From Candidatus Borrarchaeota archaeon (GTDB lineage: Archaea; Asgardarchaeota; Sifarchaeia; Borrarchaeales; Borrarchaeaceae), in contig JAEORY010000006.1 in assembly GCA_016840645.1 (NCBI GenBank), forward strand, positions 1 through 27,396: DNA of 27,396 nt, written 5' to 3'. Of this stretch, positions 1 through 7,043 are shown in pieces. The notes beneath the pieces were generated by a model that did no database searches, was not told the DNA's origin, and was given only the letters and a program-made list of their open reading frames with translations. The position numbers and the translations under genes were made by a program. The number at the start of each line of letters is the position of its first letter. The stretch's first letter is position 1.

Positions 1-731
1 ATCGCTATAACTACAATGTCGCATCGGATAGTGCTTCCATCTTTTAGGATAACTCCCCCTACTTCATTAGGATTTGAAATTTTTCCAGTAATTTCGGAAA
101 TGGTGTTACTGGTTATTATCTTGATGCCTTGATTTTCCAGTACTGTTTCAATCCATTGAGAGGCTGGTTGATCTATTACTAGTGGCATAAGTCGATCTAG
201 AAGTTCAACAACAATAACTTCGATTCCTTTCATTCTAAGCGCTTCAGCGGCTTTGAGTCCAATTAGCCCTCCACCTAGAATAACAGCTCTTCCTTTTTTT
301 TCGGCTATTATCTTTTGGAGTTCAAGTGTAGTGTCAAGTGAGTTGAAACCCCTGAAAACCCCTGTCTTATCTAATCCTGGCATATTTGGGACAAAAGGTG
401 TACCCCCAGTAGCTAGTAAAAGTTTATCATACTGTAATTCATTACCATTTTCTAACGTGACTTTTTTTTCGTTAAAATCGATATTTGTCGCTTGAGTACC
501 AAAAAAAGTTGCTACGCTATTGTCTTCATAGAAATTAGGCTTTCGTAGATAAATATCGTCTAATTTAACTTTCTCGGCTAAAAGATATGAAATTAAGGGT
601 CTTGAATAGGCAGAATAAGGCTCATCAGAGATTACTGCTATTTCATTGGCTTTGTCAACCTCTCTAATGGCTTCAACAGCACCAATTCCACCTGCTGAAT
701 TTCCAATGATAACGTACCTGTATTTGTTCAT
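1..731 (-). CDS. FAD/NAD(P)-dependent oxidoreductase, 3' end cut by window
   Basis: The reverse strand is open from an ATG at 729-731 to the window edge, giving about 243 codons of a longer protein. The N-terminus reads KYRYVIIGNSAGGIGAVEA, an FAD-binding Rossmann fold. Further in come a TGG motif (LLLATGGTPFVP), a second dinucleotide fold (AVILGGGLIGLKAAEAL) for NAD(P)H, and PYSAYSRPLISYLL, which is typical of the pyridine nucleotide-disulfide oxidoreductase class I family (nitrite reductase NirB, rubredoxin reductase, NADH oxidase). No redox-active CxxxxC is seen in the FAD domain, so it is not a glutathione-reductase-type enzyme. The natural electron acceptor cannot be told from this part. 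It is transcribed divergently from the small ORF at 854. Family assignment is secure; the specific function is not. Confidence 0.88.
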   Translation of the reverse strand, partial: MNKYRYVIIGNSAGGIGAVEAIREVDKANEIAVISDEPYSAYSRPLISYLLAEKVKLDDIYLRKPNFYEDNSVATFFGTQATNIDFNEKKVTLENGNELQYDKLLLATGGTPFVPNMPGLDKTGVFRGFNSLDTTLELQKIIAEKKGRAVILGGGLIGLKAAEALRMKGIEVIVVELLDRLMPLVIDQPASQWIETVLENQGIKIITSNTISEITGKISNPNEVGGVILKDGSTIRCDIVVIA

Positions 732-820
732 AGGACACATCGTCCATAGATTCAATAGTTTACATATGTCAATAATGAATTCATCATATGAATGAAATCC
801 ATTGACGTAATTGACTTACC

Positions 821-830
821 TATAAAAATC
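821..830 (+). promoter_or_regulatory. Archaeal TATA box for the small ORF at 854
   Basis: TATAAAAATC lies about 29 bases upstream of the ATG at 854, the spacing expected when transcription begins at or just before the start codon. A leaderless mRNA is therefore likely. It lies in the divergent gap between the oxidoreductase and glnA. No mapped transcript supports it. Confidence 0.45.
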
Positions 831-853
831 TTTTGTTATACGTAAATGTCAAA

Positions 854-994
854 ATGAAGGAATATCCACTGATTGATGTTATTTTTGAACATCTGAATAA
901 GACATTAAAAGGTAAACATTCAAACATTCAGATTTTCATAAGTCAAAATGAAGTAATTGAACATTGTCTCTTTACATATGTAAAATGTACTTGA
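854..994 (+). CDS. Possible 46-residue leaderless small protein
   Basis: An ATG-to-TGA frame of 46 codons begins MKEYPLIDVIFEHLNK and ends in YVKCT. The support is positional: a good TATA box sits about 29 bases upstream, so the ATG would be at the 5' end of the transcript as in other leaderless archaeal genes. There is no Shine-Dalgarno sequence. The predicted peptide has a helical, mixed-charge N-terminal half and two cysteines in the C-terminal half, with no membrane segment. I recognise no family. It could equally be the start of an untranslated RNA or a decayed gene. Confidence 0.3.
   Translation: MKEYPLIDVIFEHLNKTLKGKHSNIQIFISQNEVIEHCLFTYVKCT
971..984. promoter_or_regulatory. 14-bp palindrome TTTACATATGTAAA
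   Basis: A perfect palindrome lies near the 3' end of the small ORF. The same core recurs at 759-769 (TTTACATATGT), upstream of the divergent oxidoreductase gene, and at 2631-2640 (TTTACATATT), upstream of glnA. Three copies around two promoters suggest a shared regulator site, but AT-rich palindromes arise easily by chance. Confidence 0.25.
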
Positions 995-1058
995 GCATTC
1001 TTTTTCCTAGCTCGAAATAATGCCAAGAAATAGAAAAAAGAAGAGTGTTAACCCTTCA

Positions 1059-2453
1059 TTAGACGCTAATAAGATATTTTTCAATTTCCCACTCTGTGAT
1101 TTTCTGCATGTGATCAGGATCACCCTGCACAAGCTCTTCGTACTCTGCTACTTCTTTTCTCTTGAGTTTGAGATACCAATCGGCAGTCCAAGCGCCAAGC
1201 GCGTCTTTTATCACTGGATCTTTTTCTAATGCATCTAAAGCTTCACTTAAGGAGCCTGGCAGCATTTCTATGCCTCTGTCTACTAAGTCTTGCTCAGTAA
1301 GTTTGTATACATTTAGTCCAGTACAGTTCAATTCTTCTGGTATATTGATTTGGTTCTTAATTCCATCAAGTCCTGCCGTTAGCATAACTGCAAATGCCAG
1401 ATACGGGTTGCATGAACAATCAGGACAACGGAATTCCGCTCTGATAGCCTTTTCGAGGTTGGGGTGGTAATTTGGGACTCTGACTAGAGCAGATCGATTT
1501 CCAAATGCCCAAGAAACGTAAACAGGCGCTTCATAACCAGGAACTAAACGTTTATATGAATTGATCGTGGGTGCGACAACTGCTGATAAGGCTTTCGCGT
1601 GTTTTAACAATCCGCCGATATACCATTTTCCGACGTCACTAAGTGAGTTTTCCGCGCTAGCATCATAAAACACATTATTCCCGGTTTCCATTTCAAACAG
1701 ACTTTGGTGAACATGCATCCCAGAACCATTTTCACCATAGAAGGGTTTAGGCATGAAACTAGCTATCATACCATACTGTGATGCCATCGCTTTTGTTGTT
1801 TGTTTGTATGTGATCGCTTTGTCTGCAGCTTCCAGAGCCGCGGCAAACCGAAAATCTATTTCATGCTGACCCGGAGCCACCTCGTGGTGACTCATTTCAA
1901 TTTCAAGACCGAAGTCTTCCATTGCTAAAATTGCAGCTCTACGAACATCAGTTCCCATGTCCATGGGCATCATATCAAAATAGCCACCAGAGTCCATTGC
2001 GTTAATTTTACCTTTTCCCTCGTCTTGTACTAAGAAGAATTCAAGCTCTGGCCCAGTCAAGAAATTGAGCCCCATATCAAAGGATTTCTCGAGTGCTTTT
2101 TTTAGAATATAGCGTGGATCACCTTCAAATGGTTTCCCGCCGGGGCGCATAATATCGCAAATCATTCTTGCAGTTGTCAATTCCTTGGGTCTCCACGGAA
2201 GAATAGCCCAAGTATTGGGATCTGGCATCGCTATCATATCGCTATCATAGATGGGGGTAAATCCTTTAATGCTGCTGCCATCGAATCCTGTACCCTGAGT
2301 TAATGAATCGCCTAGATGACCGATAGGAATTGCGACGTTCTTAAGCGTCCCAAAAATATCTACAAACTGAAGTCGCAGAAATTTGACATTATGTTTTTCT
2401 GCGAGTGTAGCCAATTCTGCAATTTTGTCTGCATCAGTTTCGACTGTTTTCAT
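1059..2453 (-). CDS. glnA: Glutamine synthetase type I
   Basis: Makes glutamine from glutamate, ammonia and ATP in the cytoplasm and is the central ammonia-assimilation enzyme. The 464-residue protein starts MKTVETDADKIAELATLAEK. The ATG at 2453 is chosen because GAGGTT lies just upstream; an in-frame extension to 2552 would run through the TATA box. Visible family motifs are LRLQFVDIFGTLKN, GFDGSSIKGF, DPNTWAILPW, GPELEFF, HHEVAPGQHEIDFRF (metal and glutamate binding), KPFYGENGSGMHVHQSL (ATP binding), NSYKRLVPGYEAPVYVSW and GNRSALVRVP. The C-terminus (GIEMLPGSLSEALDALEKD) is of the GSI-alpha kind, normally controlled by feedback rather than by adenylylation. It stands alone as a transcription unit, and its promoter carries an inverted repeat that may be its operator. 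Very confident in identity. Confidence 0.97.
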   Translation of the reverse strand: MKTVETDADKIAELATLAEKHNVKFLRLQFVDIFGTLKNVAIPIGHLGDSLTQGTGFDGSSIKGFTPIYDSDMIAMPDPNTWAILPWRPKELTTARMICDIMRPGGKPFEGDPRYILKKALEKSFDMGLNFLTGPELEFFLVQDEGKGKINAMDSGGYFDMMPMDMGTDVRRAAILAMEDFGLEIEMSHHEVAPGQHEIDFRFAAALEAADKAITYKQTTKAMASQYGMIASFMPKPFYGENGSGMHVHQSLFEMETGNNVFYDASAENSLSDVGKWYIGGLLKHAKALSAVVAPTINSYKRLVPGYEAPVYVSWAFGNRSALVRVPNYHPNLEKAIRAEFRCPDCSCNPYLAFAVMLTAGLDGIKNQINIPEELNCTGLNVYKLTEQDLVDRGIEMLPGSLSEALDALEKDPVIKDALGAWTADWYLKLKRKEVAEYEELVQGDPDHMQKITEWEIEKYLISV

Positions 2454-2498
2454 TTTAAGAACCTCTTTTTTGTAATGTTCAAGTATATTCGTCCACAC

Positions 2499-2513
2499 TT
2501 TTTTATATATAGA
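2499..2513 (-). promoter_or_regulatory. glnA TATA box
   Basis: On the reverse strand CTATATATAAAAAAG is centred about 53 bases upstream of the glnA ATG at 2453. Transcription would start near 2480 and give a leader of roughly 25 bases containing the GAGGTT ribosome-binding site. A second TATA-like stretch (ATTTATAAATAG, about 2597-2608) lies further upstream. Confidence 0.6.
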
Positions 2514-2520
2514 CTCATCA

Positions 2521-2553
2521 AATGTACAGTTTTTTTGACTAATATTGTACATT
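2521..2553. promoter_or_regulatory. Perfect 8-bp inverted repeat upstream of glnA TATA box
   Basis: AATGTACA (2521-2528) and TGTACATT (2546-2553) are exact reverse complements separated by 17 bases, so their centres are 25 bp apart. The pair begins just upstream of the TATA element, where an archaeal activator or repressor dimer would act. It does not resemble the NrpR operator GGAA-N6-TTCC known from methanogens. The nitrogen-regulator assignment is inference from position only. Confidence 0.45.
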
Positions 2554-3023
2554 TCTTGATCTTTCGAATATGAAATTAAACACTTGGAAGTAATGACTAT
2601 TTATAAATCTTTCGTATAGCGCATAACTAGTTTACATATTTATGTCGAAAAAGTAATACTTGTCGCAAAATGAGGATCAACTACCCCCTAAATTATTTTC
2701 CTGACGCAAATGCTCTAAATATTTTTAAAAACGTCCCTATTATTCAAAAGATCATACATTCTACTTATGCCTATTTGCGCTTGTTCAGAAGTTTACTTAT
2801 AAACTGCGATTGATATAGATGTTAACTATCTAAACCAATAAAAGATGATGATTGGCAGATTTATGGCGGAAAAGCACTCTTCCTGAAATGTCTTAATCAG
2901 CGCTCAATGTGAAAACAGGTGTCTGTGTTTCAAGTATTTTAGGTAAATTACTTATGGGAAGACGCCAGAAAGAATATTGTGGCAATATCGATGTTTTGAA
3001 TATGAAGGGGCAGGGCGAAACTA
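2554..3023. other. 470-bp intergenic stretch without a recognised gene
   Basis: Between the glnA promoter region and the LRR gene I see no convincing coding frame. The region holds the possible second glnA TATA box and a TTTACATATT copy at 2631-2640. A purine-rich GAAGGGGCAGGG run at about 3004-3015 may serve as the ribosome-binding region of the LRR gene. No tRNA-like or strong hairpin structure was noticed. Confidence 0.5.
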
Positions 3024-3311
3024 ATGACCTTAGATCATGTAACTGTTAGAGGAGAACGACATTACGTCATAGATGGAAGGCTAGACCTTCGCCAGAAAGA
3101 AATAACTGATATCAAAAAAATCGAAGGTTTGGAACTCCTCATTAACCTCCAAGAACTAGTCCTTAGTGGGAATCAGATTAAAGAGATTAAGGGGTTGGAT
3201 AAACTCACTAACCTCCGAAAACTAGACCTTGATGGAAACCAGATACGAGAGATAAAAGGATTAGAGAACCGCATTAATCTACAATATGTATCCCGAACTA
3301 TAATCCAATAA
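3024..3311 (+). CDS. LRR protein, N-terminal fragment before a frameshift
   Basis: This is the first module of a larger LRR protein that continues in another frame to 5347. It starts MTLDHVTVRGERHYVIDGRL, a cap segment that recurs at the head of modules two and three (GGRKYYVENGILDLS, VEGIKYAVDDSTLDLS). LRR units of the LxxLxLxxNxIxEIKGL type follow. The frame then ends abruptly (YVSRTIIQ, stop). Around 3285-3299 the sequence is one base short compared with the equivalent segment at the end of module three. Restoring one C in the CCC run at 3292-3294 gives YVSPNYNPINEDESS, which aligns with the NNPLREDERYLS segment of module three. The frame is therefore interrupted by a one-base deletion, real or a sequencing error. 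The ATG is preceded by an in-frame stop at 3003-3005. Confidence 0.7.
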   Translation: MTLDHVTVRGERHYVIDGRLDLRQKEITDIKKIEGLELLINLQELVLSGNQIKEIKGLDKLTNLRKLDLDGNQIREIKGLENRINLQYVSRTIIQ

Positions 3312-3355
3312 ATGAGGATGAAAGTTCTCTAACACGATGGAGTGCAAAATCCATA

Positions 3356-5347
3356 GTGAAGTATTGTAAAGACAAAAAAGATGGTAGAAACCCTCTGGCG
3401 TCGCTTGAAGCTGTTTTGTTTGGAGGAAGGAAATATTATGTTGAGAATGGCATACTGGACCTTAGCAGATTGAAAATTGCTGATATCAGCGAGATTGAAG
3501 GATTGAAACAACTTTCTCACCTCCAAACACTAGACCTTAGGGACAACCAGATAACAGAGATCAAGGGGTTGGAACACCTCAAGAATCTCAAAAGTCTAGA
3601 CCTTAGTGGCAATCAAATCAAAGAGATTAAAAGTTTGGAACGGCTTTCTCTCCTCAAAACACTGGATCTTAGGAAGAATCAGATAGCAGAGATCGGTAAA
3701 CTAGAGCATCTCAATAATCTCCAAAAACTTGATCTTGGTATGAATAGGATCACAGAAATCAAGGGGCTAGAGCATCTCACTAAGCTAAAAGAACTGATCC
3801 TTTTTGACAATCAGATAAAAGAGATCAAGGGCTTGGATAATCTTATTAATCTCCATGATCTAAACCTTAGGAAGAATCAGATAAAAGAGATCAAGGGCTT
3901 GGATAATCTTATTAATCTCCATGATCTAAATCTTAAAGAGAATCAAATCAAAGAGGTTGAGAGAGATTTAATAGAAGAGAGTGCACAGGAACTTGTAAAA
4001 TACTGTCAAGAAAAAAAGGAGAGCAAAGTGGATATGCCTTTTGTGACAGTTGAAGGGATAAAATACGCTGTTGACGACAGCACACTAGACCTTTCTGGTA
4101 TAGGCATTACTGATATCGATGAGATTGACGGTTTAAGTGAACTCACTAACCTCCAAGTACTTTTACTTGAAAATAACCAAATAGAAGAGATTAACGGATT
4201 GGAGCACCTTACTAACCTTCAAAAGCTTAACCTTAGCAAGAATCATATAAAAGAGATTAAGGGGCTGGAGAACCTTACTAAACTCTATTATCTGGAACTT
4301 AGTGATAACCAGATAGAAGAGATCAAAGAATTAAAGTACCTCATCAATCTTCGTATATTGTATCTTCATAGAAATCAGATAAAAGAGATCAAAGGCTTGG
4401 AAAACCTCACTAACCTCCAAGAACTTTACATTGGCAATAATCCGCTAAGAGAGGATGAAAGGTATTTATCATGGAGAAGTGCGCAAGATGTTGTAAAATA
4501 CTGTCAAGATAAAAAAGAGGGCAAAATCGAACCTTTAAGTTTGTTAGGCAACATATTCCCAATTCCCTGTATCGAAAAACCATCGATCCAAATAGAGATG
4601 GATATTGGAATAGAATCTGACATGGACTGGCATGTCGCTGGGATCTTTGCCCTGCTTGATCCAGAAGAATATGATGATTTCTCCCATCCTCCAAAATTGA
4701 TCGAGTCGACCCCCAGCAATATGATCCCTGCAGAATTAGAGCGATTGAAAAAAGAGTATCTTAAAGTAATAGATATTGCTCCTGATTTCAGCTACTCTCA
4801 AGACAAAAAAAGCTTATTAATAACTTATCGCTCGGAACAAGACCTCACCTTAAGCCAGTTTGACGATCTTTTGACTGCCATCGTGAACAAATTTCGAACG
4901 GTAATCATAGATCTCTATCAACCAAGAGGTAGGGCTGCTATTACTCGAAAATTCATCTTGCATAAGTTGAAAGAAGCGTCGGAAGAAAAAGCCAACGCAA
5001 AAACAGAAGAGGAAGATAGGTATACAATCAAGCGTATTACTGTACATGAAACGCCCGAACAAGGTCTCGTTTTAAAGGTTTTTGACAAGATGATAGATCA
5101 CATTAAATCTCACGATGTTCTCGAAGATTTATTTAGTCGCCACACTTATTGGGAGTGTTTAATAGACTATTTTGGTCTTTTAATTGATTTGGTAGATAGA
5201 TTTGAAGGTATTGGGAAGCGCGGGTGGGTGGAAGACGAAAAAATTACATATTTTGTCGCTGAAAAACTTGACGAATTTCTTGACGAAATTAGGAGAAACT
5301 TTGAATTGAAATTAAAACCAGATCGTGAGAGATCTACACCTAAATAA
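3356..5347 (+). CDS. LRR protein, main part with conserved C-terminal domain
   Basis: Continues the frame broken near 3292; the GTG at 3356 is only the first in-frame start-like codon, not a likely real start. Two further modules each contain a cap (about residues 24-50 and 229-255), several 22-residue LRRs of consensus LxxLxLxxNQIKEIKGLxxL, and a closing helix of the type SAQDVVKYCQDKKEGK. The LRRs resemble the SDS22-like class and probably form a curved protein-binding scaffold. From about residue 400 comes a non-repeat domain (IPCIEKPSIQIE, LERLKKEYLKV, SEQDLTLSQFDDLL, then a charged helical tail FVAEKLDEFLDEIRR). The same domain occurs alone in the convergent genes at 5373-6203. No signal peptide or membrane helix is seen, so it is probably cytoplasmic. 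The binding partner is unknown. Confidence 0.75.
   Translation: MKYCKDKKDGRNPLASLEAVLFGGRKYYVENGILDLSRLKIADISEIEGLKQLSHLQTLDLRDNQITEIKGLEHLKNLKSLDLSGNQIKEIKSLERLSLLKTLDLRKNQIAEIGKLEHLNNLQKLDLGMNRITEIKGLEHLTKLKELILFDNQIKEIKGLDNLINLHDLNLRKNQIKEIKGLDNLINLHDLNLKENQIKEVERDLIEESAQELVKYCQEKKESKVDMPFVTVEGIKYAVDDSTLDLSGIGITDIDEIDGLSELTNLQVLLLENNQIEEINGLEHLTNLQKLNLSKNHIKEIKGLENLTKLYYLELSDNQIEEIKELKYLINLRILYLHRNQIKEIKGLENLTNLQELYIGNNPLREDERYLSWRSAQDVVKYCQDKKEGKIEPLSLLGNIFPIPCIEKPSIQIEMDIGIESDMDWHVAGIFALLDPEEYDDFSHPPKLIESTPSNMIPAELERLKKEYLKVIDIAPDFSYSQDKKSLLITYRSEQDLTLSQFDDLLTAIVNKFRTVIIDLYQPRGRAAITRKFILHKLKEASEEKANAKTEEEDRYTIKRITVHETPEQGLVLKVFDKMIDHIKSHDVLEDLFSRHTYWECLIDYFGLLIDLVDRFEGIGKRGWVEDEKITYFVAEKLDEFLDEIRRNFELKLKPDRERSTPK
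3809..3940 (+). repeat. Near-identical 66-bp tandem LRR units
   Basis: The unit starting AATCAGATAAAAGAG at 3809 is repeated at 3875. The first 56 bases of the two copies (3809-3864 and 3875-3930) are identical. Neighbouring LRR units have drifted much more, so this unit was duplicated recently, a sign of ongoing repeat-number change. Confidence 0.85.
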
Positions 5348-5357
5348 TGAAGAGATG

Positions 5358-5374
5358 AGAGGAACATATCCTCT
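5358..5374. terminator. Hairpin between convergent genes
   Basis: AGAGGA and TCCTCT form a perfect 6-bp stem around ACATA, 11 bases past the LRR stop codon and overlapping the stop of the convergent gene. It is followed by AT-rich sequence rather than a clean T run. It may act as a bidirectional terminator; evidence is positional only. Confidence 0.35.
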
Positions 5375-5879
5375 ATATATATCTCCTCGCCTTAAGCACA
5401 TTGCGGAATTTATCGAGTTTCTCTTCGAGCAAATCCAGAATTTCCCAGACGTTTTCCGATCCATACTTCGCAATCACCGCTGCTAAAAACCAATCAGTCT
5501 TATCAGTCACACCTATAAACTCAAGTTCGTGTGTGATAGCATCTTCCCTGTTACAGGTATGGAGACCATAATTTTCGATATAATCAATCAGGTCATTCAA
5601 TACATCGAAAACAACGCTTGGTTCTCGATAGCCTTGCACGGTAATTTTTCTGATGATGTCCATGTCCAAGCCGATGTCAGCAACGATGCTTTGTAATTTT
5701 TCCCAGATGATAGTCAAGAGCTCATTAAGCTGACTTAGTGTTAGATCCCGTTCCGAGCAATAGGTTAATACAACCCCTTGTACATATGTACTTTGATAAT
5801 CTCCATCAAAGCGAGGAATTATGCCGAATCCAGGTGTCGCGAATTCAAAGCCTTTCAATTGAAGATATTCTTTTTTCAA
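5373..5879 (-). CDS. Stand-alone LRR-associated C-terminal domain, distal part after an in-frame TGA
   Basis: The frame is the direct continuation of the gene at 5883-6203: the TGA at 5885-5883 is followed in the same frame by GAA TTG AAA, reading ELKKEYLQLKG. The apparent start is the TTG at 5879. The protein matches the non-LRR domain of the neighbouring LRR protein: LKKEYLQ against LKKEYLK, and SERDLTLSQLNELLTIIWEKLQ against SEQDLTLSQFDDLLTAIVNKFR. Both have a later segment with VFDVLNDLIDYI or VFDKMIDHI, and both end in a helix before the stop (LEEKLDKFRNVLK, AEKLDEFLDEIRR). The function of the domain is unknown to me. This piece is either the second half of a pseudogene or a protein re-initiated at TTG. 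Confidence 0.55.
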   Translation of the reverse strand: MKKEYLQLKGFEFATPGFGIIPRFDGDYQSTYVQGVVLTYCSERDLTLSQLNELLTIIWEKLQSIVADIGLDMDIIRKITVQGYREPSVVFDVLNDLIDYIENYGLHTCNREDAITHELEFIGVTDKTDWFLAAVIAKYGSENVWEILDLLEEKLDKFRNVLKARRYI

Positions 5880-5882
5880 TTC

Positions 5883-6203
5883 TCAAAGCGATTTAAATTC
5901 CTCTCCCTCTGGGAGGAATCCCTCCTTAGGGTAGTTGTAGACATACTTCACCAACGGCTCCTGATTGTCTTGTTCATAGTGCTCCTTAAAGACTTCTCTA
6001 AATCTCTCCTTTAAATCATCATTCAAATCCTTAAAGTCTATCTCAAAGTCTCTGACGTGCAATAGACCGACTTGTTTCAAAATATAGTCGTTCATGAAGT
6101 AAAGTTCTTTATCCGCCTCTATTCGGATAATAGGCTTTTCGATACGGGGAATAAAAAGTTCCTGATTTTCGCCATCTTTTTTTGAATCAGTCAATTTCTC
6201 CAT
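5883..6203 (-). CDS. Stand-alone LRR-associated domain, proximal part ending at in-frame TGA
   Basis: Encodes 106 residues from the ATG at 6203, which directly follows a GGAGG. The segment IPRIEKPIIRIEADKE corresponds to IPCIEKPSIQIEMDIG in the LRR protein at 3356-5347, so this gene is a paralogue of that protein's C-terminal domain without repeats. It ends at TGA (5885-5883), after which homology continues in the same frame at 5879. The intact product would be about 275 residues, so the TGA looks like a premature stop. It is transcribed towards the LRR gene. No membrane segment is visible; function unknown. Confidence 0.6.
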   Translation of the reverse strand: MEKLTDSKKDGENQELFIPRIEKPIIRIEADKELYFMNDYILKQVGLLHVRDFEIDFKDLNDDLKERFREVFKEHYEQDNQEPLVKYVYNYPKEGFLPEGEEFKSL

Positions 6204-6355
6204 CCTCCAATTGTTTTAAGTTATTCACACATAATAAGTATGAACAAAGTCTAAGGCACATAACCTTAAAGATAAGTTGACATTCAGACCTATGATTTGT
6301 ACAGTAATAAAGCATTTAACAGAATTTGTCATTAATAAGAACAGCAGGTGATTAT

Positions 6356-6553
6356 ATGAGTGACACGAATTTCCAAACACGATATATCATAGATGAAAAC
6401 GGCCAAAAGACTGCGGTAGTTCTTCCAATTGAGGAATATGAAGAACTCTTGCAGGACCTATATGATTTGGCTATTATTGCTGAGCGTCGAGATGAAGATG
6501 AGATATCTTTTGAAGAAATAAAAGAGAGACTTAAGAAAAATGGACTCCTATAG
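6356..6553 (+). CDS. Type II antitoxin, Phd/RelB-like
   Basis: A 65-residue acidic protein, MSDTNFQTRYIIDENGQKTA, then VVLPIEEYEELLQDLYDLA, the usual beta-strand and helix of Phd/YefM/RelB antitoxins, with a charged C-terminal helix (SFEEIKERLKKNG) that would wrap the toxin. The ATG at 6356 is preferred over the start at 6326 because GCAGGTG precedes it at proper spacing. It overlaps the RelE-like toxin gene by 14 bases, so the two are translationally coupled. Such antitoxins usually repress their own promoter. The module sits directly upstream of aroD in the same direction. Confidence 0.85.
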   Translation: MSDTNFQTRYIIDENGQKTAVVLPIEEYEELLQDLYDLAIIAERRDEDEISFEEIKERLKKNGLL

Positions 6554-6806
6554 AATACTATGGAAGCGATCAGTGGAGCATGACTTAAAAAACATTGATC
6601 AACAAGAAATTTCTCGAATTATTAGCGCCATCCAGCAACTTGCAGAAAACCCATTTCCGCCCCATCATCGCAAACTTCGAGGTACTGAACAATTTTACCG
6701 AATTAGGATCGGAGATTATAGAATAATCTATTTTGTGGATGTTGAAGCGAATACTGTTATTATTTATCATATTCGTCACCGAAAAAAAGCATATCGAGGG
6801 TTATAA
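6540..6806 (+). CDS. RelE/ParE-family toxin
   Basis: An 88-residue basic protein with the RelE fold pattern: YRILWKRSVEHDLKNI at the N-terminus, the central LAENPFPPHHRKLRGTEQFYRIRIGDYRIIYFV, and a terminal IYHIRHRKKAYRG. The LRG....RIRIGDYRIIY stretch and the basic C-terminal HRKKAYR are characteristic of ribosome-dependent mRNA interferases of the RelE group, and the family's usual RNA-binding arginines and lysines appear present. The ATG lies inside the antitoxin gene (14-base overlap). Identity as RelE/ParE superfamily is firm; the target (ribosome or gyrase) is less certain, with RelE the more likely. Confidence 0.9.
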   Translation: MDSYRILWKRSVEHDLKNIDQQEISRIISAIQQLAENPFPPHHRKLRGTEQFYRIRIGDYRIIYFVDVEANTVIIYHIRHRKKAYRGL

Positions 6807-7011
6807 GCACATTTATCAATAAAATTCTCGCTTGGCGTACATAAAATTGATTTAGTATTCTTACTTCTCGGAAAGTATTATAACAAAAAACCTCGTTAAA
6901 GGAAGGTTAGACCTTTTTCTAGAGTTGAGTAAGCGTAAATCATGAATATCAGATTACAAAATATTTGCTGAGCAAAATTATTGAAATCACAATTTAAGAA
7001 AAGAAACAAGA

Positions 7012-7022
7012 TTATACAATTA
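7012..7022 (+). promoter_or_regulatory. aroD TATA-like box
   Basis: TTATACAATTA is centred about 27 bases upstream of the ATG at 7044, with a purine-rich AAGAAAC just before it. This spacing fits a leaderless aroD transcript and supports the ATG at 7044 over the upstream TTG at 6981. Confidence 0.4.
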
Positions 7023-7043
7023 TTTAGATCTCATGTGATTCCT

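Noticed and set aside
1020..1470. Forward-strand open frames opposite glnA
   Set aside because: They are antisense to a fully motif-supported glnA and have no recognisable product.
5883..5885. In-frame TGA read as selenocysteine
   Set aside because: The paralogous LRR protein has no cysteine here, the domain shows no redox motif and no SECIS-like hairpin was noticed; a nonsense mutation or error is simpler.
6981..7043. N-terminal extension of aroD from TTG
   Set aside because: A TATA-like box falls inside it, and family alignments start at the MWSICVALGE region.
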